A stretch of DNA of 23,373 bases from Chloracidobacterium sp. UBA3360 (lineage in GTDB: Bacteria > Acidobacteriota > Blastocatellia > Pyrinomonadales > Pyrinomonadaceae), in the NCBI GenBank assembly GCA_002360555.1, contig DEQS01000075.1:1-23373 (forward strand). The letters run 5' to 3'. The stretch's first letter is position 1. Every line of letters starts with the position of its first letter. This document shows positions 7,929-15,654 of this stretch, piece after piece. A program made the translations under genes and the position numbers. The notes under the pieces were generated by a model, which saw only the letters and a program-made list of their open reading frames with translations, did no database searches and was not told the origin of the DNA.

Positions 7929-9337
7929 ATCTGGATTTCCGAAAATTTGCGATCAGCTTTGCTGACGATTCGGTCGAGCCGAAAGAGTTGACCGATGACA
8001 CGATCATGATCGGGCGTCTCGACACTTGCGCTGTGCGGCTAGACCATCCTGCCGTTTCGCGGATTCATGCGAGCATCAATTTTGTGGATTCAAATTTTAC
8101 GCTCGCCAATCTATCGACTTCAAACATCCTGACCGTCAACGGACGACTGCTTGGGCCAAAAAAGAGCGATGTGCTCGCCGACGGCGACATTATCCAGATC
8201 GGGCCTTTTACGATAAACGTCGAACGCGTCAAGGACGCGCTGTTGTTGGTGGTTAACCGAGCCGCCGCAGACAAGGTGCCTGAGGCAAAGCAGACGAAAG
8301 AACGGCCCGCCCTCGATGCTGCGGCCGGCGGTGTACTCGATGTTTTTTGGGAGAAACGGTCACGGGACAAAGAGGACTGGGGCACGCGCCTGCGTCCGAC
8401 TGAAAAGCCCATACCGGGCAAGGCGATGTTTAACTGGAAACCGACCGGTGACTTGCGGCGTCCGTGGCGAACCGGGCTTTTTGTCTGGGCATTTATCCTT
8501 ATCGGCGGGATCGCGGCGTTTGCCTATTTTCGATATCCGCAAGTGTATGCCCCGGAGGCTCTCGCTAGCCCCCACGCATCAAAGATCGACGGAAGCCCGA
8601 TCGCCGCTCGGTCAAACGGCAATTCTTGTACGACGTGTCACAATACACGCGAGCCGCTCGAAAACGCCTGTATCCAGTGCCACACAGCGGAGCAGTTTCA
8701 CGCGTCTAATACTAAGGCTCATCAGGAGGCGGGTATTACTTGCACCGTTTGTCATCAGGAGCATAAGGGCAGTGACCATTCGCTGATGACATCGGCGATG
8801 CAGTCGTGTGCGGCGTGTCATGATAACGGCAACACAAAAACATTTAACGGCAGATCGGTCCGCACGGCTCATGGCGGGTCGTATGGTTATCCGGTCGTTG
8901 ATGGCGTGTGGAAATGGAAAGGCGTCTATCGCGAGGTCGCCGAGATGATACCTGAGATCAACTCGCCGGCAACGGGCGATAAGGACGAACAGGCAAAGCT
9001 TAGCCGCCATTTTCACTCGGTCCACGTTGCGAGGCTCGTGGCACCGCCGGGAGTTGCGGCTGACAAATTTGGCTTAGTCTCCTGTTCGAGCTGTCATAAG
9101 AGTTTTACGCCGATCGACCGAACGACGCCGAGGCAGACATGTGCCGCATGCCACTCGACGGCCGAGGGCGACACAAACCGCGATCAACGCTTCGCCGCAG
9201 GTCAAACGAATTGTATCTCGTGCCACGTCCAGCACGCTTACAGCGGCAAACGTTGGAGCGAGTTTTTGTCCGAAGAATCTCTGAAACGCAGAAACGATGC
9301 GGTCGCCGCGCAGATAAAACGGCTTGAGGAAAAATGA
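7925..9337 (+). CDS. FHA-domain/seven-heme cytochrome c membrane protein
   Basis: The 470-aa product combines two normally separate modules. Residues about 1-105 form an FHA domain with the conserved G30-R31, S45-R46-x-H48 and N72-G73, which in this family read phosphothreonine peptides. A charged linker and one transmembrane helix (about 184-203) follow. The rest has seven CXXCH motifs (first Cys at 235, 249, 273, 295, 387, 406 and 430) with extra histidines near 258-284 and 362-367. Topology is therefore FHA in the cytoplasm, hemes in the periplasm. It is likely the periplasmic electron acceptor or donor for the adjacent diheme-b fusion protein (inference). Starts at both ends are ATGA overlaps (7925 and 9334), so the stoichiometry is probably fixed by translational coupling. 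No Ser/Thr kinase that could supply the FHA ligand is visible in the window. Confidence 0.87.
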   Translation: MNLDFRKFAISFADDSVEPKELTDDTIMIGRLDTCAVRLDHPAVSRIHASINFVDSNFTLANLSTSNILTVNGRLLGPKKSDVLADGDIIQIGPFTINVERVKDALLLVVNRAAADKVPEAKQTKERPALDAAAGGVLDVFWEKRSRDKEDWGTRLRPTEKPIPGKAMFNWKPTGDLRRPWRTGLFVWAFILIGGIAAFAYFRYPQVYAPEALASPHASKIDGSPIAARSNGNSCTTCHNTREPLENACIQCHTAEQFHASNTKAHQEAGITCTVCHQEHKGSDHSLMTSAMQSCAACHDNGNTKTFNGRSVRTAHGGSYGYPVVDGVWKWKGVYREVAEMIPEINSPATGDKDEQAKLSRHFHSVHVARLVAPPGVAADKFGLVSCSSCHKSFTPIDRTTPRQTCAACHSTAEGDTNRDQRFAAGQTNCISCHVQHAYSGKRWSEFLSEESLKRRNDAVAAQIKRLEEK

Positions 9338-11229
9338 AGGCGTTTCACCTGATAATTTGTCTTGGCATCGTCGCTGTGCTGATCTGGTTAAACCGTATCG
9401 ACGCGGGTAATGCTGTGACGATGTACGGTGGGCTGTCGTGGATCAGCTGGGCAAGCATAGGCATTGTTGTATTTGGCATCTGCGTTTTGATCCTGGCCAA
9501 TGACTCAGCGCGTGCGTTCGGCTTTTTCCGTTCAAAAGACACACAGGCCCTGCCGCCGCCGGATATCCGCGTCCTCACGGGGAGCGAGTTGAGGGAATTG
9601 AACCTCGACAAATATCGTGGTCCCGCTTATCCGCACCCGATAATTTTTCCCGAACGCTGTATCGGCTGTCAGGCTTGCGTCGATGCGTGTCCGCACGATG
9701 TGCTGGCGATCGTTGACGGAGTCGCCGCTGCCGTCGCCCCAGATCTATGCATGGAGGACACAGCTTGTCAGGCCGAGTGTCCGGTCAATCCAAAAGCGTG
9801 CATCGTCATCAACACGACCAAAGAGGTCCGCTCATTACCGACTCCGACGCGTGACGGAGCGTCGTTCGAAACTAACGTACCGGGCTGCTACATTATCGGT
9901 GACGTTTCGGGAGTGCCGCTTATTAAGAACGCCGTAAAAGAAGGCGCTGATGTAATCTCGCGGATCGCTGCTGACCTGCAGTCTGCTCAACCCGAACCAA
10001 AGGCCGACCTGGATGTTGCGATCATCGGTATCGGTCCCGGCGGGGCGTCAGCCGCATCGGCGGCGAGCGACGCGCGCCTTCGATATGTCGGGATCGAACA
10101 GGGTAAGACTCTCTCGACCATCGACCTCTACCCAAAGGGCAAATATATTTTCTTCAAACCCGACACCAAAGATTGGTCAGGCGGCATCCCGGTGTTGGGA
10201 CTTGGCCTTTCTAAAGCAAAATACGCGACTGCGGAAGCGGACGACGATCAGCCCATCATCGATGCATTGGGTGCAGAGCTGACCAATCTTGTTCACGCCG
10301 AGGCGTTATCGCTCCATCAACAGCTCGCGGAAAAGATACCTGCCGCACTGCGTGATGAGCTTTCGCCGAAGCTGACCGAAAAGCTCGAAAAGGAGCTCAA
10401 GAAACGCATTGTCGCTTTTGTGCGTTCTAGGGGCTCGAGCGATTGGGCGAATAGTTTTCGTACGCATTTTGTGCCTACGAAGGATGAATTGCTAACGGCA
10501 TACAAAGCCGAGATCACGGATCAGTTGCAGACAAAGATACCGGGCGATCAGCGTGAAAATATCCTCGATATCTGGCTGGGCACACTGAGCGAAAAGGGCG
10601 TTACGATCAATGAAGAAGAAAGCTGTAAGGCAGTAAAACGAGCCGAGGATGGTGATTATTTTGTCATCGAGACCGAGCGGGGCAATGAAAAATTGCCGCA
10701 GACGTACAAAGCCCGGCGTGTAATTATCGCCATCGGCCTGCGTGGTGCGCCAAATAAATTGCGTCTGCCAAACGAAGATCTCAAGGTGACCATCGACGGC
10801 CGCGAAGAGCAAAAGGTGATCTACGGCTTATCAAATCCGATGGATTTTAAGGGTAAACATCTGATCGTCGTTGGCGGCGGAAATGTCGCGGTCGAGGCTG
10901 CGGTCGATCTGATAGCGGTCCGTGACGGGGCCTCGATCACGCCGCGAAAACCGGAGGACATGAACAAGGTTACTGTGCTCGTTCGCGACTATTTGGCGCC
11001 GACCGTAAAATTTGGTAACAAGTTTCAGCTCTATCAATGCGCCGAAGACGGTCTGCTCGATCTGCATTTTGGTGTCGGCATCAAAGAAATGAGCGAGAGC
11101 GAGGTCGTCATCGAAAATGTCACCAACAAAGAGGTTGTCGCCACCATCCCCAACCACTATATTTTTGCCCTCATCGGCGGCGAGCGGCCAAATAGATTTT
11201 TAGAATCGATAGGTATTACTATTAAATAA
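9334..11229 (+). CDS. Membrane-anchored ferredoxin/FAD-NAD(P) oxidoreductase
   Basis: The 631-aa product starts with two hydrophobic helices (about 4-20 and 36-56). A ferredoxin domain follows, with CIGCQACVDACP (C109-C119) and a second group C139, C145, C149 and C156, enough for two [4Fe-4S] clusters. A flavin segment CYIIGDVSGVPLIKNAVKEG lies at 185-204. The FAD Rossmann motif DVAIIGIGPGG is at 227-237 and a second dinucleotide motif LIVVGGGNVAVEAA at 510-523. The fold belongs to the thioredoxin-reductase-like flavoproteins, but there is no CXXC redox pair in the NAD domain, so it should not reduce thioredoxin. Residues about 300-375 are an extra charged helical insert. It likely moves electrons between NAD(P)H, FAD and the Fe-S clusters of this operon (inference). 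ATG is fixed by overlap with the preceding stop. Confidence 0.87.
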   Translation: MKAFHLIICLGIVAVLIWLNRIDAGNAVTMYGGLSWISWASIGIVVFGICVLILANDSARAFGFFRSKDTQALPPPDIRVLTGSELRELNLDKYRGPAYPHPIIFPERCIGCQACVDACPHDVLAIVDGVAAAVAPDLCMEDTACQAECPVNPKACIVINTTKEVRSLPTPTRDGASFETNVPGCYIIGDVSGVPLIKNAVKEGADVISRIAADLQSAQPEPKADLDVAIIGIGPGGASAASAASDARLRYVGIEQGKTLSTIDLYPKGKYIFFKPDTKDWSGGIPVLGLGLSKAKYATAEADDDQPIIDALGAELTNLVHAEALSLHQQLAEKIPAALRDELSPKLTEKLEKELKKRIVAFVRSRGSSDWANSFRTHFVPTKDELLTAYKAEITDQLQTKIPGDQRENILDIWLGTLSEKGVTINEEESCKAVKRAEDGDYFVIETERGNEKLPQTYKARRVIIAIGLRGAPNKLRLPNEDLKVTIDGREEQKVIYGLSNPMDFKGKHLIVVGGGNVAVEAAVDLIAVRDGASITPRKPEDMNKVTVLVRDYLAPTVKFGNKFQLYQCAEDGLLDLHFGVGIKEMSESEVVIENVTNKEVVATIPNHYIFALIGGERPNRFLESIGITIK

Positions 11230-11259
11230 GGTCATTCGCCGGAAGTAGTAAAAGCAGTA

Positions 11260-11997
11260 ATGAAAAAAGATAACGTGATGTTCGTGGTTTTGGGTTTGGT
11301 CGTCGGCCTTGTAATAGGCTTTGTAGGAGCTAACAGTATTAACAAAACTGCTCCAGGCCCGTCGGCTCCCGCTAATCAGATGACAGCGAATACGGCCGCG
11401 TCGGGCGTTCCCAATCTACCGGCTGACCATCCTCCACTTGGTACAAGCAGCGGCAGCACGACCGGCAGCGGCAGCGATGTTGACCAAACCAAAGCCGCTC
11501 AGATGCCGCAGATCGCTGCCGCGATCGAAAAGGCAAAGCAAAAGCCAAACGATTACGATGCGCAGATGACGGCCGCCGACCTTTATTATCAGATACAAAA
11601 ATTTGATGACGCTGCAGTTTTGTATGAGGCGGCCAACAAGATAAAACCGGGCGAGGTCGAGCCGATGGTCAAGGCGGGCAACGCCTATTTCGACGCCGAA
11701 AAATACGAACCTGCGGAAAAATGGTATCTGAAAGCTCTGGAAAAGGACCCTAAAAATATCAATGCCCGTACTGATCTCGGACTGACATTTTTCCTCCGTG
11801 AGCCGCGAAATATCGAGCGTGCCATAAAAGAATACAAAGCCGCTCTCGCCATCGACCCAAATCACGAGATAACTCTACAAAATCTCGCCCTTGCTTACAC
11901 CGAGAACGGCGATAAACATAACCTTGCTCTGACGATGGAAAAGCTCAAGTCAGTAAATCCAAACAATCCGGTCATTCTCAAATCACAAGGCAATTAG
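11260..11997 (+). CDS. Membrane-anchored TPR protein
   Basis: The 245-aa product has a short basic N terminus and one hydrophobic segment (about 6-24), followed by a Pro/Ser/Gly-rich low-complexity linker (about 30-78). At least four tetratricopeptide repeats then cover about 84-240, visible as repeated A-x-x-Y-x-x-x-x-x-x-x-x-A-x-x-x-Y-x-x-A patterns (DAAVLYEAANKIKP, EPAEKWYLKALEKDP, ERAIKEYKAALAIDP). TPRs are protein-docking surfaces; here they are predicted to face the periplasm. It is 30 bp after the flavoprotein gene with no visible terminator between, so it is probably the last gene of the electron-transfer operon and may scaffold or assemble the cytochromes (inference). Confidence 0.82.
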   Translation: MKKDNVMFVVLGLVVGLVIGFVGANSINKTAPGPSAPANQMTANTAASGVPNLPADHPPLGTSSGSTTGSGSDVDQTKAAQMPQIAAAIEKAKQKPNDYDAQMTAADLYYQIQKFDDAAVLYEAANKIKPGEVEPMVKAGNAYFDAEKYEPAEKWYLKALEKDPKNINARTDLGLTFFLREPRNIERAIKEYKAALAIDPNHEITLQNLALAYTENGDKHNLALTMEKLKSVNPNNPVILKSQGN

Positions 11998-12020
11998 CTC
12001 ACGCCCGACGCAAATCATTT

Positions 12021-12048
12021 TTGACACAAAACCGAATATTGGTATAAC
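12021..12048 (+). promoter_or_regulatory. Sigma-70-type promoter for the metallopeptidase-like gene
   Basis: TTGACA at 12021-12026 and TATAAC at 12043-12048 are separated by 16 bp. The predicted start of transcription leaves a leader of about 65 nt before the ATG at 12119. A strong GGAGG lies at 12106-12110. This marks 12119 as a unit separate from the cytochrome operon. Confidence 0.65.
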
Positions 12049-12118
12049 GTAGGGAAACTTTAGTTAACAATAAATAAACGTCATGCAGATATGATGTAAA
12101 CGCACGGAGGATCGTTTG

Positions 12119-13000
12119 ATGAGACTATCGCGTTCGGTTTTCATTTTGTTGTTGGTTGTCGTGTCCTGCGGTTTGGCGGCCGCTCGAAACTGCTCTGCCA
12201 ATGATCTATGGTTTGCCGGTTACTCTGCTCCGGTGGTTGCCGCCGCGGCAAACTCCTTTGAGACCCACACCGGGCCGCTCACCATGTCGATAGTCAAAAC
12301 CCCGACCGATGGTGGTATCAAAGAAGATTTTCCGTTCAGGTTTAAAGCCCGTTTTGAAAAATGGAAAGCCGAGTTGCTAGCAACCGACATTGGCCGCGAG
12401 CAGTGGGAAAAATTTGCGCAAAATAAACAGTTTGTCCTGACGATCAAGATAACCGATGGTCGCGGACGCGGTGCCGGCACGGATAATTTTGAGTGGGATG
12501 ATAAGGGCAACTTTGTCGGCGCGACCATCATGCTCGGAGCCGACCTAGAGGACGGTTTTCCTGACCCTGTATATTATCCGGTACTAAATTCTCTCGCGTC
12601 GGAACCCGCTCAGTATCTTATCAGCGGCAAGATCGTCGCCGCTACCAAGATCTCGCACGAAATGGGCCACGTAAATCAGGTTGCTGCTGCGAATGTGGAG
12701 TCCGTGCAACTGCAAAACAAACTGATCCCGGTCTATAATTCGATCTTCTTAAAGAATGGACTGAAGACGACAGATCAGAGGCTGATCGATTTAGAAAAGC
12801 AGATGGGCGGTACGCCCGTGGGTATATGGGAAAGCCGCGAATATTGGAGCGAGGTCAACGCGATGTTGTATCTCAACGAGCGCATCAGCGGCGAAGAATT
12901 TTACTGTCATGTTTTCAAAAAGATAAAACACAATCTCGACTCCTACGCCCGAGATTACGGCAAGCGTTTTGCCGAGAGCGATATTCCCTGTTGGAAATAG
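12119..13000 (+). CDS. Secreted HExxH protein, putative zinc metallopeptidase
   Basis: Start chosen at ATG 12119 rather than the TTG at 12116, because GGAGG at 12106-12110 lies 8 bp upstream. The 293-aa product has a signal peptide (hydrophobic 7-22; a Cys at 17 could be a lipobox, but the fit is weak). The HEMGH motif at residues 180-184 is a zinc site, with E181 as the likely general base. WSEVNAM at 243-249 supplies a possible third ligand, E245. The residues before it contain a beta-rich region (GRGAGTDNFEWDDKGNFVGATIML) like the edge-strand area of zincin folds. I do not recognise a named peptidase family and the substrate is unknown. It is transcribed toward the GH5 gene; the two stop codons are only 9 bp apart. 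Confidence 0.7.
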   Translation: MRLSRSVFILLLVVVSCGLAAARNCSANDLWFAGYSAPVVAAAANSFETHTGPLTMSIVKTPTDGGIKEDFPFRFKARFEKWKAELLATDIGREQWEKFAQNKQFVLTIKITDGRGRGAGTDNFEWDDKGNFVGATIMLGADLEDGFPDPVYYPVLNSLASEPAQYLISGKIVAATKISHEMGHVNQVAAANVESVQLQNKLIPVYNSIFLKNGLKTTDQRLIDLEKQMGGTPVGIWESREYWSEVNAMLYLNERISGEEFYCHVFKKIKHNLDSYARDYGKRFAESDIPCWK

Positions 13001-13009
13001 AGATCGCCT

Positions 13010-14314
13010 TTAACGTTTTCCGATCGATCTGCTAACGTTTTTGATGATCTGCCAAGTCGAGATGTCGCTGTCGAATACCGAGTTTAGCCCCTGTTCTTCC
13101 ATCGGCGGGTCGCCCATCAGTTCGTCTCCTGGTTTCCAAAACAATTGCCCTTTTCTCGGCCTTGCAGTGCCGCCAAACGCCCAAAAATTTGCCCCCGCAA
13201 CATAACTATTGCCGCCGGTTCGCCCGCCAATTAAAGACAGGATCCCGCCAAAATACTTGTCACGAAGTGTTGTGCCAGCCTCCGTTGAGAACGACTGGCC
13301 ATCGCGAGGCAGACCAAATTCTTCGATCACCAATGGTTTTTCAAGCTTGACGGCGACACCTAGATTTTCACTGATATATGTGTCGGTTTCGCGTGTAGCG
13401 TTATTAAATCCCTGTGCCATCTTCCCGTTCGTAAACCAGCCCCAGTTCTTAGGCCAGATATGGATCGTCAGGTAATCGATATTAGGGTCTGTGTGGACCA
13501 TTTTATAGAGGTCGAGGCTTTCGGTGCCGATACGCCCCTCGTGGCCGGTTGTGACCAGATGATTCGGGTCGAGTTTTTTTATCATCGCCGCCGAATCCGC
13601 GATCCATTTCGCATAAGCGTCGTTAGCCGCGGGACGCATCGGGCGCGGTTCGTTTGCCAGTTCCCAGGCCATTATTGTCGGGTCGTCAATGTATCGTTTG
13701 CCGCTGTATTTGTTTCGCCTTGATAGGACAATCTTGACCTGTGCATCGTAGCCCGCTTTGCACGCCGTACAAGAGTAAAACTTCGCGACATTGTCACGCA
13801 GCTCGTCCCAAGTTGGTTTCGCCGTCAGCCATTTATCGCTGATCATGCCGTTCCAGATCAGGTATTGCTGAAAACCGCCGCTCCATTCCCAGTTGTTGCT
13901 CAGAAATATGACCGCCGTCATCCGCCGCTTGCTCATCTCATAGAGCATCAGATCGAGCCCGTCCAAGATGCTCTCGTCAAACTTTCCCGCCGACGGCTGC
14001 AGCGAAGGCCCGACCCGTGTCACACCGTTGAGCAGCCCTGTCCCCTCGGCACCTGCCATCAGCCGCAAATTCGTCACGCCGTGAGCTTTCAAAAAATCCA
14101 ACTCACGCCGCAAACGCTCGACCCCGCGTTTCTTGTCTTTTTCTAAACCCAACAGCGAGCCGTACCAATAATTCGCCCCGACAAAGTAATACGGAGCGTT
14201 ATCTCGATAAAGTGCGTGACCCTTGACCGAAACAAAACCCTTTGGCACGACGGCAAAGCTCGCCACAGATCCCGCGATAAAAACAGCAATTATGATCAAG
14301 GGCCGAAATGCCAT
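13010..14314 (-). CDS. Glycoside hydrolase family 5, beta-mannanase-like
   Basis: The 434-aa product has a signal peptide (residues 1-22) and a GH5 (beta/alpha)8 enzyme of typical length. Residues FVGANYWYGSL (44-54) open the barrel. The acid/base is E222 in WELANEPRP, and the nucleophile is E332 in VIEEFGLPRD. VTTGHEG (254-260) and TIHIWPKNWGW (283-293) are the usual active-site loops. The overall pattern, particularly the NYWYG opening and WELANEPR, most resembles GH5 endo-beta-1,4-mannanases, though substrate is not proven. C182 and C185 form a CXXC without His, possibly a disulfide. No clear Shine-Dalgarno is seen before the ATG at 14314. An intrinsic terminator for the upstream tRNA-like remnant lies just before it on the same strand. 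Confidence 0.85.
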   Translation of the reverse strand: MAFRPLIIIAVFIAGSVASFAVVPKGFVSVKGHALYRDNAPYYFVGANYWYGSLLGLEKDKKRGVERLRRELDFLKAHGVTNLRLMAGAEGTGLLNGVTRVGPSLQPSAGKFDESILDGLDLMLYEMSKRRMTAVIFLSNNWEWSGGFQQYLIWNGMISDKWLTAKPTWDELRDNVAKFYSCTACKAGYDAQVKIVLSRRNKYSGKRYIDDPTIMAWELANEPRPMRPAANDAYAKWIADSAAMIKKLDPNHLVTTGHEGRIGTESLDLYKMVHTDPNIDYLTIHIWPKNWGWFTNGKMAQGFNNATRETDTYISENLGVAVKLEKPLVIEEFGLPRDGQSFSTEAGTTLRDKYFGGILSLIGGRTGGNSYVAGANFWAFGGTARPRKGQLFWKPGDELMGDPPMEEQGLNSVFDSDISTWQIIKNVSRSIGKR

Positions 14315-14324
14315 GAATATGTTT

Positions 14325-14361
14325 TAGCAAAATAAAAAAGAGGCATCCAGTTGGATACCTC
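14325..14361 (-). terminator. Intrinsic terminator downstream of the tRNA-like remnant
   Basis: Read on the - strand, GAGGUAUCC (14361-14353) pairs with GGAUGCCUC (14348-14340), with one G-U pair and a 4-nt loop. It is followed at once by TTTTTTATTTT (14339 and below). This is a classical rho-independent terminator, placed 9 bp after the CCA end of the tRNA-like sequence, as expected for a former tRNA gene. Confidence 0.75.
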
Positions 14362-14369
14362 TTTCAAAA

Positions 14370-14420
14370 TGGCTCCGCAGGTAAGACTCGAAGTTACAAC
14401 CCTTCGCTTAGCTGCATTAC
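14370..14420 (-). pseudogene. tRNA-Asn-like 3' remnant
   Basis: On the - strand, the sequence ending at 14370 reads T-arm GTAAC-TTCGAGT-CTTAC, then CTGCGGA, discriminator G and encoded CCA. The T-loop is canonical, and discriminator G with this acceptor half suits tRNA-Asn. The T-stem has one C-C mismatch. No anticodon arm, D arm or matching 5' acceptor strand (TCCGCAG on the same strand) is found in the 500 bp upstream. It is therefore a broken tRNA or an attachment-site copy, not a functional gene. Confidence 0.6.
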
Positions 14421-14905
14421 TTTCTTATGAAATGGTGTACTAAATGAAGGCTCAAAAGTGGACGTATCCTTTCTTTACCTTTTTGTCTAATACCTTTTTG
14501 GCCCTTTACTAGTAACAGAGCGTAACATTGATCAATTTCACGGTCCTAGATAACCGCAATAAGTTGAGTTAAGGGGTCTGGCCCCTCTCATCCTCAACAT
14601 ATCACCTCGTTAACGTAATTTAGTTTAGGTTTACTTTCGCATAGTTCAGAAACATGTTTGTCGAGAGGCGCATGTATACGTCTGGGTGATCTTCCCGTTA
14701 GATCAATGACATTTCGGGCGGCGCGAGATCGGATATTATTTTCTAACGGCGTAGAATCAGGTAAGGTTTACCCACCTACGCTACTTTAAAATCACATTTT
14801 GGATTACGCGTAAATCCAAGGCCCTTTTCGAATGAAGTTAGACCAGTTTATTTGAATCGCCCAGCGTTGGTATTTGATACAATCAAGACCACATCTAGTT
14901 AAATT
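14421..14905. other. Non-coding stretch before the response regulator
   Basis: No convincing gene on either strand; stops are frequent in all frames and base use is AT-richer than the neighbouring genes. It contains a short dyad at 14573-14587 (AGGGG, 5-nt loop, CCCCT). A larger imperfect hairpin lies at 14749-14781, with outer arms GCGTAG/CTACGC and inner arms GGTAA/TTACC. A weak promoter-like TACAAT at 14878-14883 sits just upstream of the response-regulator ATG. Confidence 0.5.
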
Positions 14906-15544
14906 ATGTTGCGTACGCGGATAATACTTGTCGATGACCACAGGATCTTGCTTGACGCCCTGAAGAGCTTAGTTGAGCCTGAATTTGAGGTAGCCGCGAT
15001 TTTTGAAGATTGTCAAACCTTGCTCGAACAGGCGGTCGAACTTCGTCCCGATATTGTTGTGCTTGATATCGGGATGCCTATGATAAATGGACTTGCCGCC
15101 GGCGAACAGCTTAAAAAATTGCTTCCCAAAACAAAACTGATCTTTCTAACGATGAATCACGACAAGGATACAGCGGCCGAAGCTTTTCAACTCGGAGCCT
15201 CGGGTTACGTCGTGAAAACCTCGGCCGGCACGGAATTGATAAAGGCTCTTCGCGAAGTCATTCGTGGTGGCTATTTCGCATCTGAGGTCTTGACCGAGGG
15301 AATGGTGGGGTCGTTTGTTCAGGCTTTCAAGAAAATGAAGAGTTCCAATACGCTGACCTTACGTCAAAAAGAGGTTCTTCAACTTTTGGCGGAAGGGTTG
15401 TCGATGAAGGAAGCCGCCCTTGTATTAAAGATAACGCCGCGAACCGTTGCCTTTCATAAGTATTCGATGATGGAGCGCCTCAATATCAAGTCGAACGCGG
15501 AACTAATGGCGTTTGCTAGCTCCACACTGCCTGTTATTGAGTAA
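14906..15544 (+). CDS. NarL/FixJ-type response regulator (receiver plus LuxR HTH)
   Basis: The 212-aa product has a full receiver domain: acidic pair D10/D11, phospho-acceptor D54 in VVLDIGMP, T82 and K104. A LuxR-type helix-turn-helix follows (about 149-205: LTLRQKEVLQLLAEGLSMKEAA ... TPRTVAFHKYSMMERLNIKSNAEL, shown here only in part). Such proteins bind DNA as dimers after phosphorylation by a HisKA_3-type kinase, and one is encoded at the right end of this window. The length is normal for the family. The ribosome-binding site is weak. A receiver-only homologue follows 228 bp downstream on the same strand. It is a candidate regulator of the dyad-bearing promoters nearby (inference). Confidence 0.9.
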   Translation: MLRTRIILVDDHRILLDALKSLVEPEFEVAAIFEDCQTLLEQAVELRPDIVVLDIGMPMINGLAAGEQLKKLLPKTKLIFLTMNHDKDTAAEAFQLGASGYVVKTSAGTELIKALREVIRGGYFASEVLTEGMVGSFVQAFKKMKSSNTLTLRQKEVLQLLAEGLSMKEAALVLKITPRTVAFHKYSMMERLNIKSNAELMAFASSTLPVIE

Positions 15545-15654
15545 AGCTGAGACGGTCTATTGAACCCACTCGAAACACTTTTTATTAAGAAAGTGAAATT
15601 ACCCTGAAACGACACTATTTGATGTAGATGGGGCAAAAGATCTACTGTCGCACA

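Noticed and set aside
9334..11229. Annotation as thioredoxin-disulfide reductase
   Set aside because: The fold is related, but the NAD domain has no CXXC redox pair and an N-terminal ferredoxin domain is present.
13745..13780. CTAC (C182-C185) in the GH5 protein as a heme-binding site
   Set aside because: The motif is CXXC followed by Lys, not His, in a glycoside hydrolase; a disulfide is more likely.
14370..14905. tRNA gene split by a group I intron
   Set aside because: The 5' acceptor strand (TCCGCAG on the - strand) and D/anticodon arms were not found within 500 bp upstream, and the T-stem carries a mismatch.
15576..15595. CACTTT/AAAGTG hairpin after the response regulator as an intrinsic terminator
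   Set aside because: Six AT-rich pairs, 8-nt loop and no T-tract after it; too weak to call.
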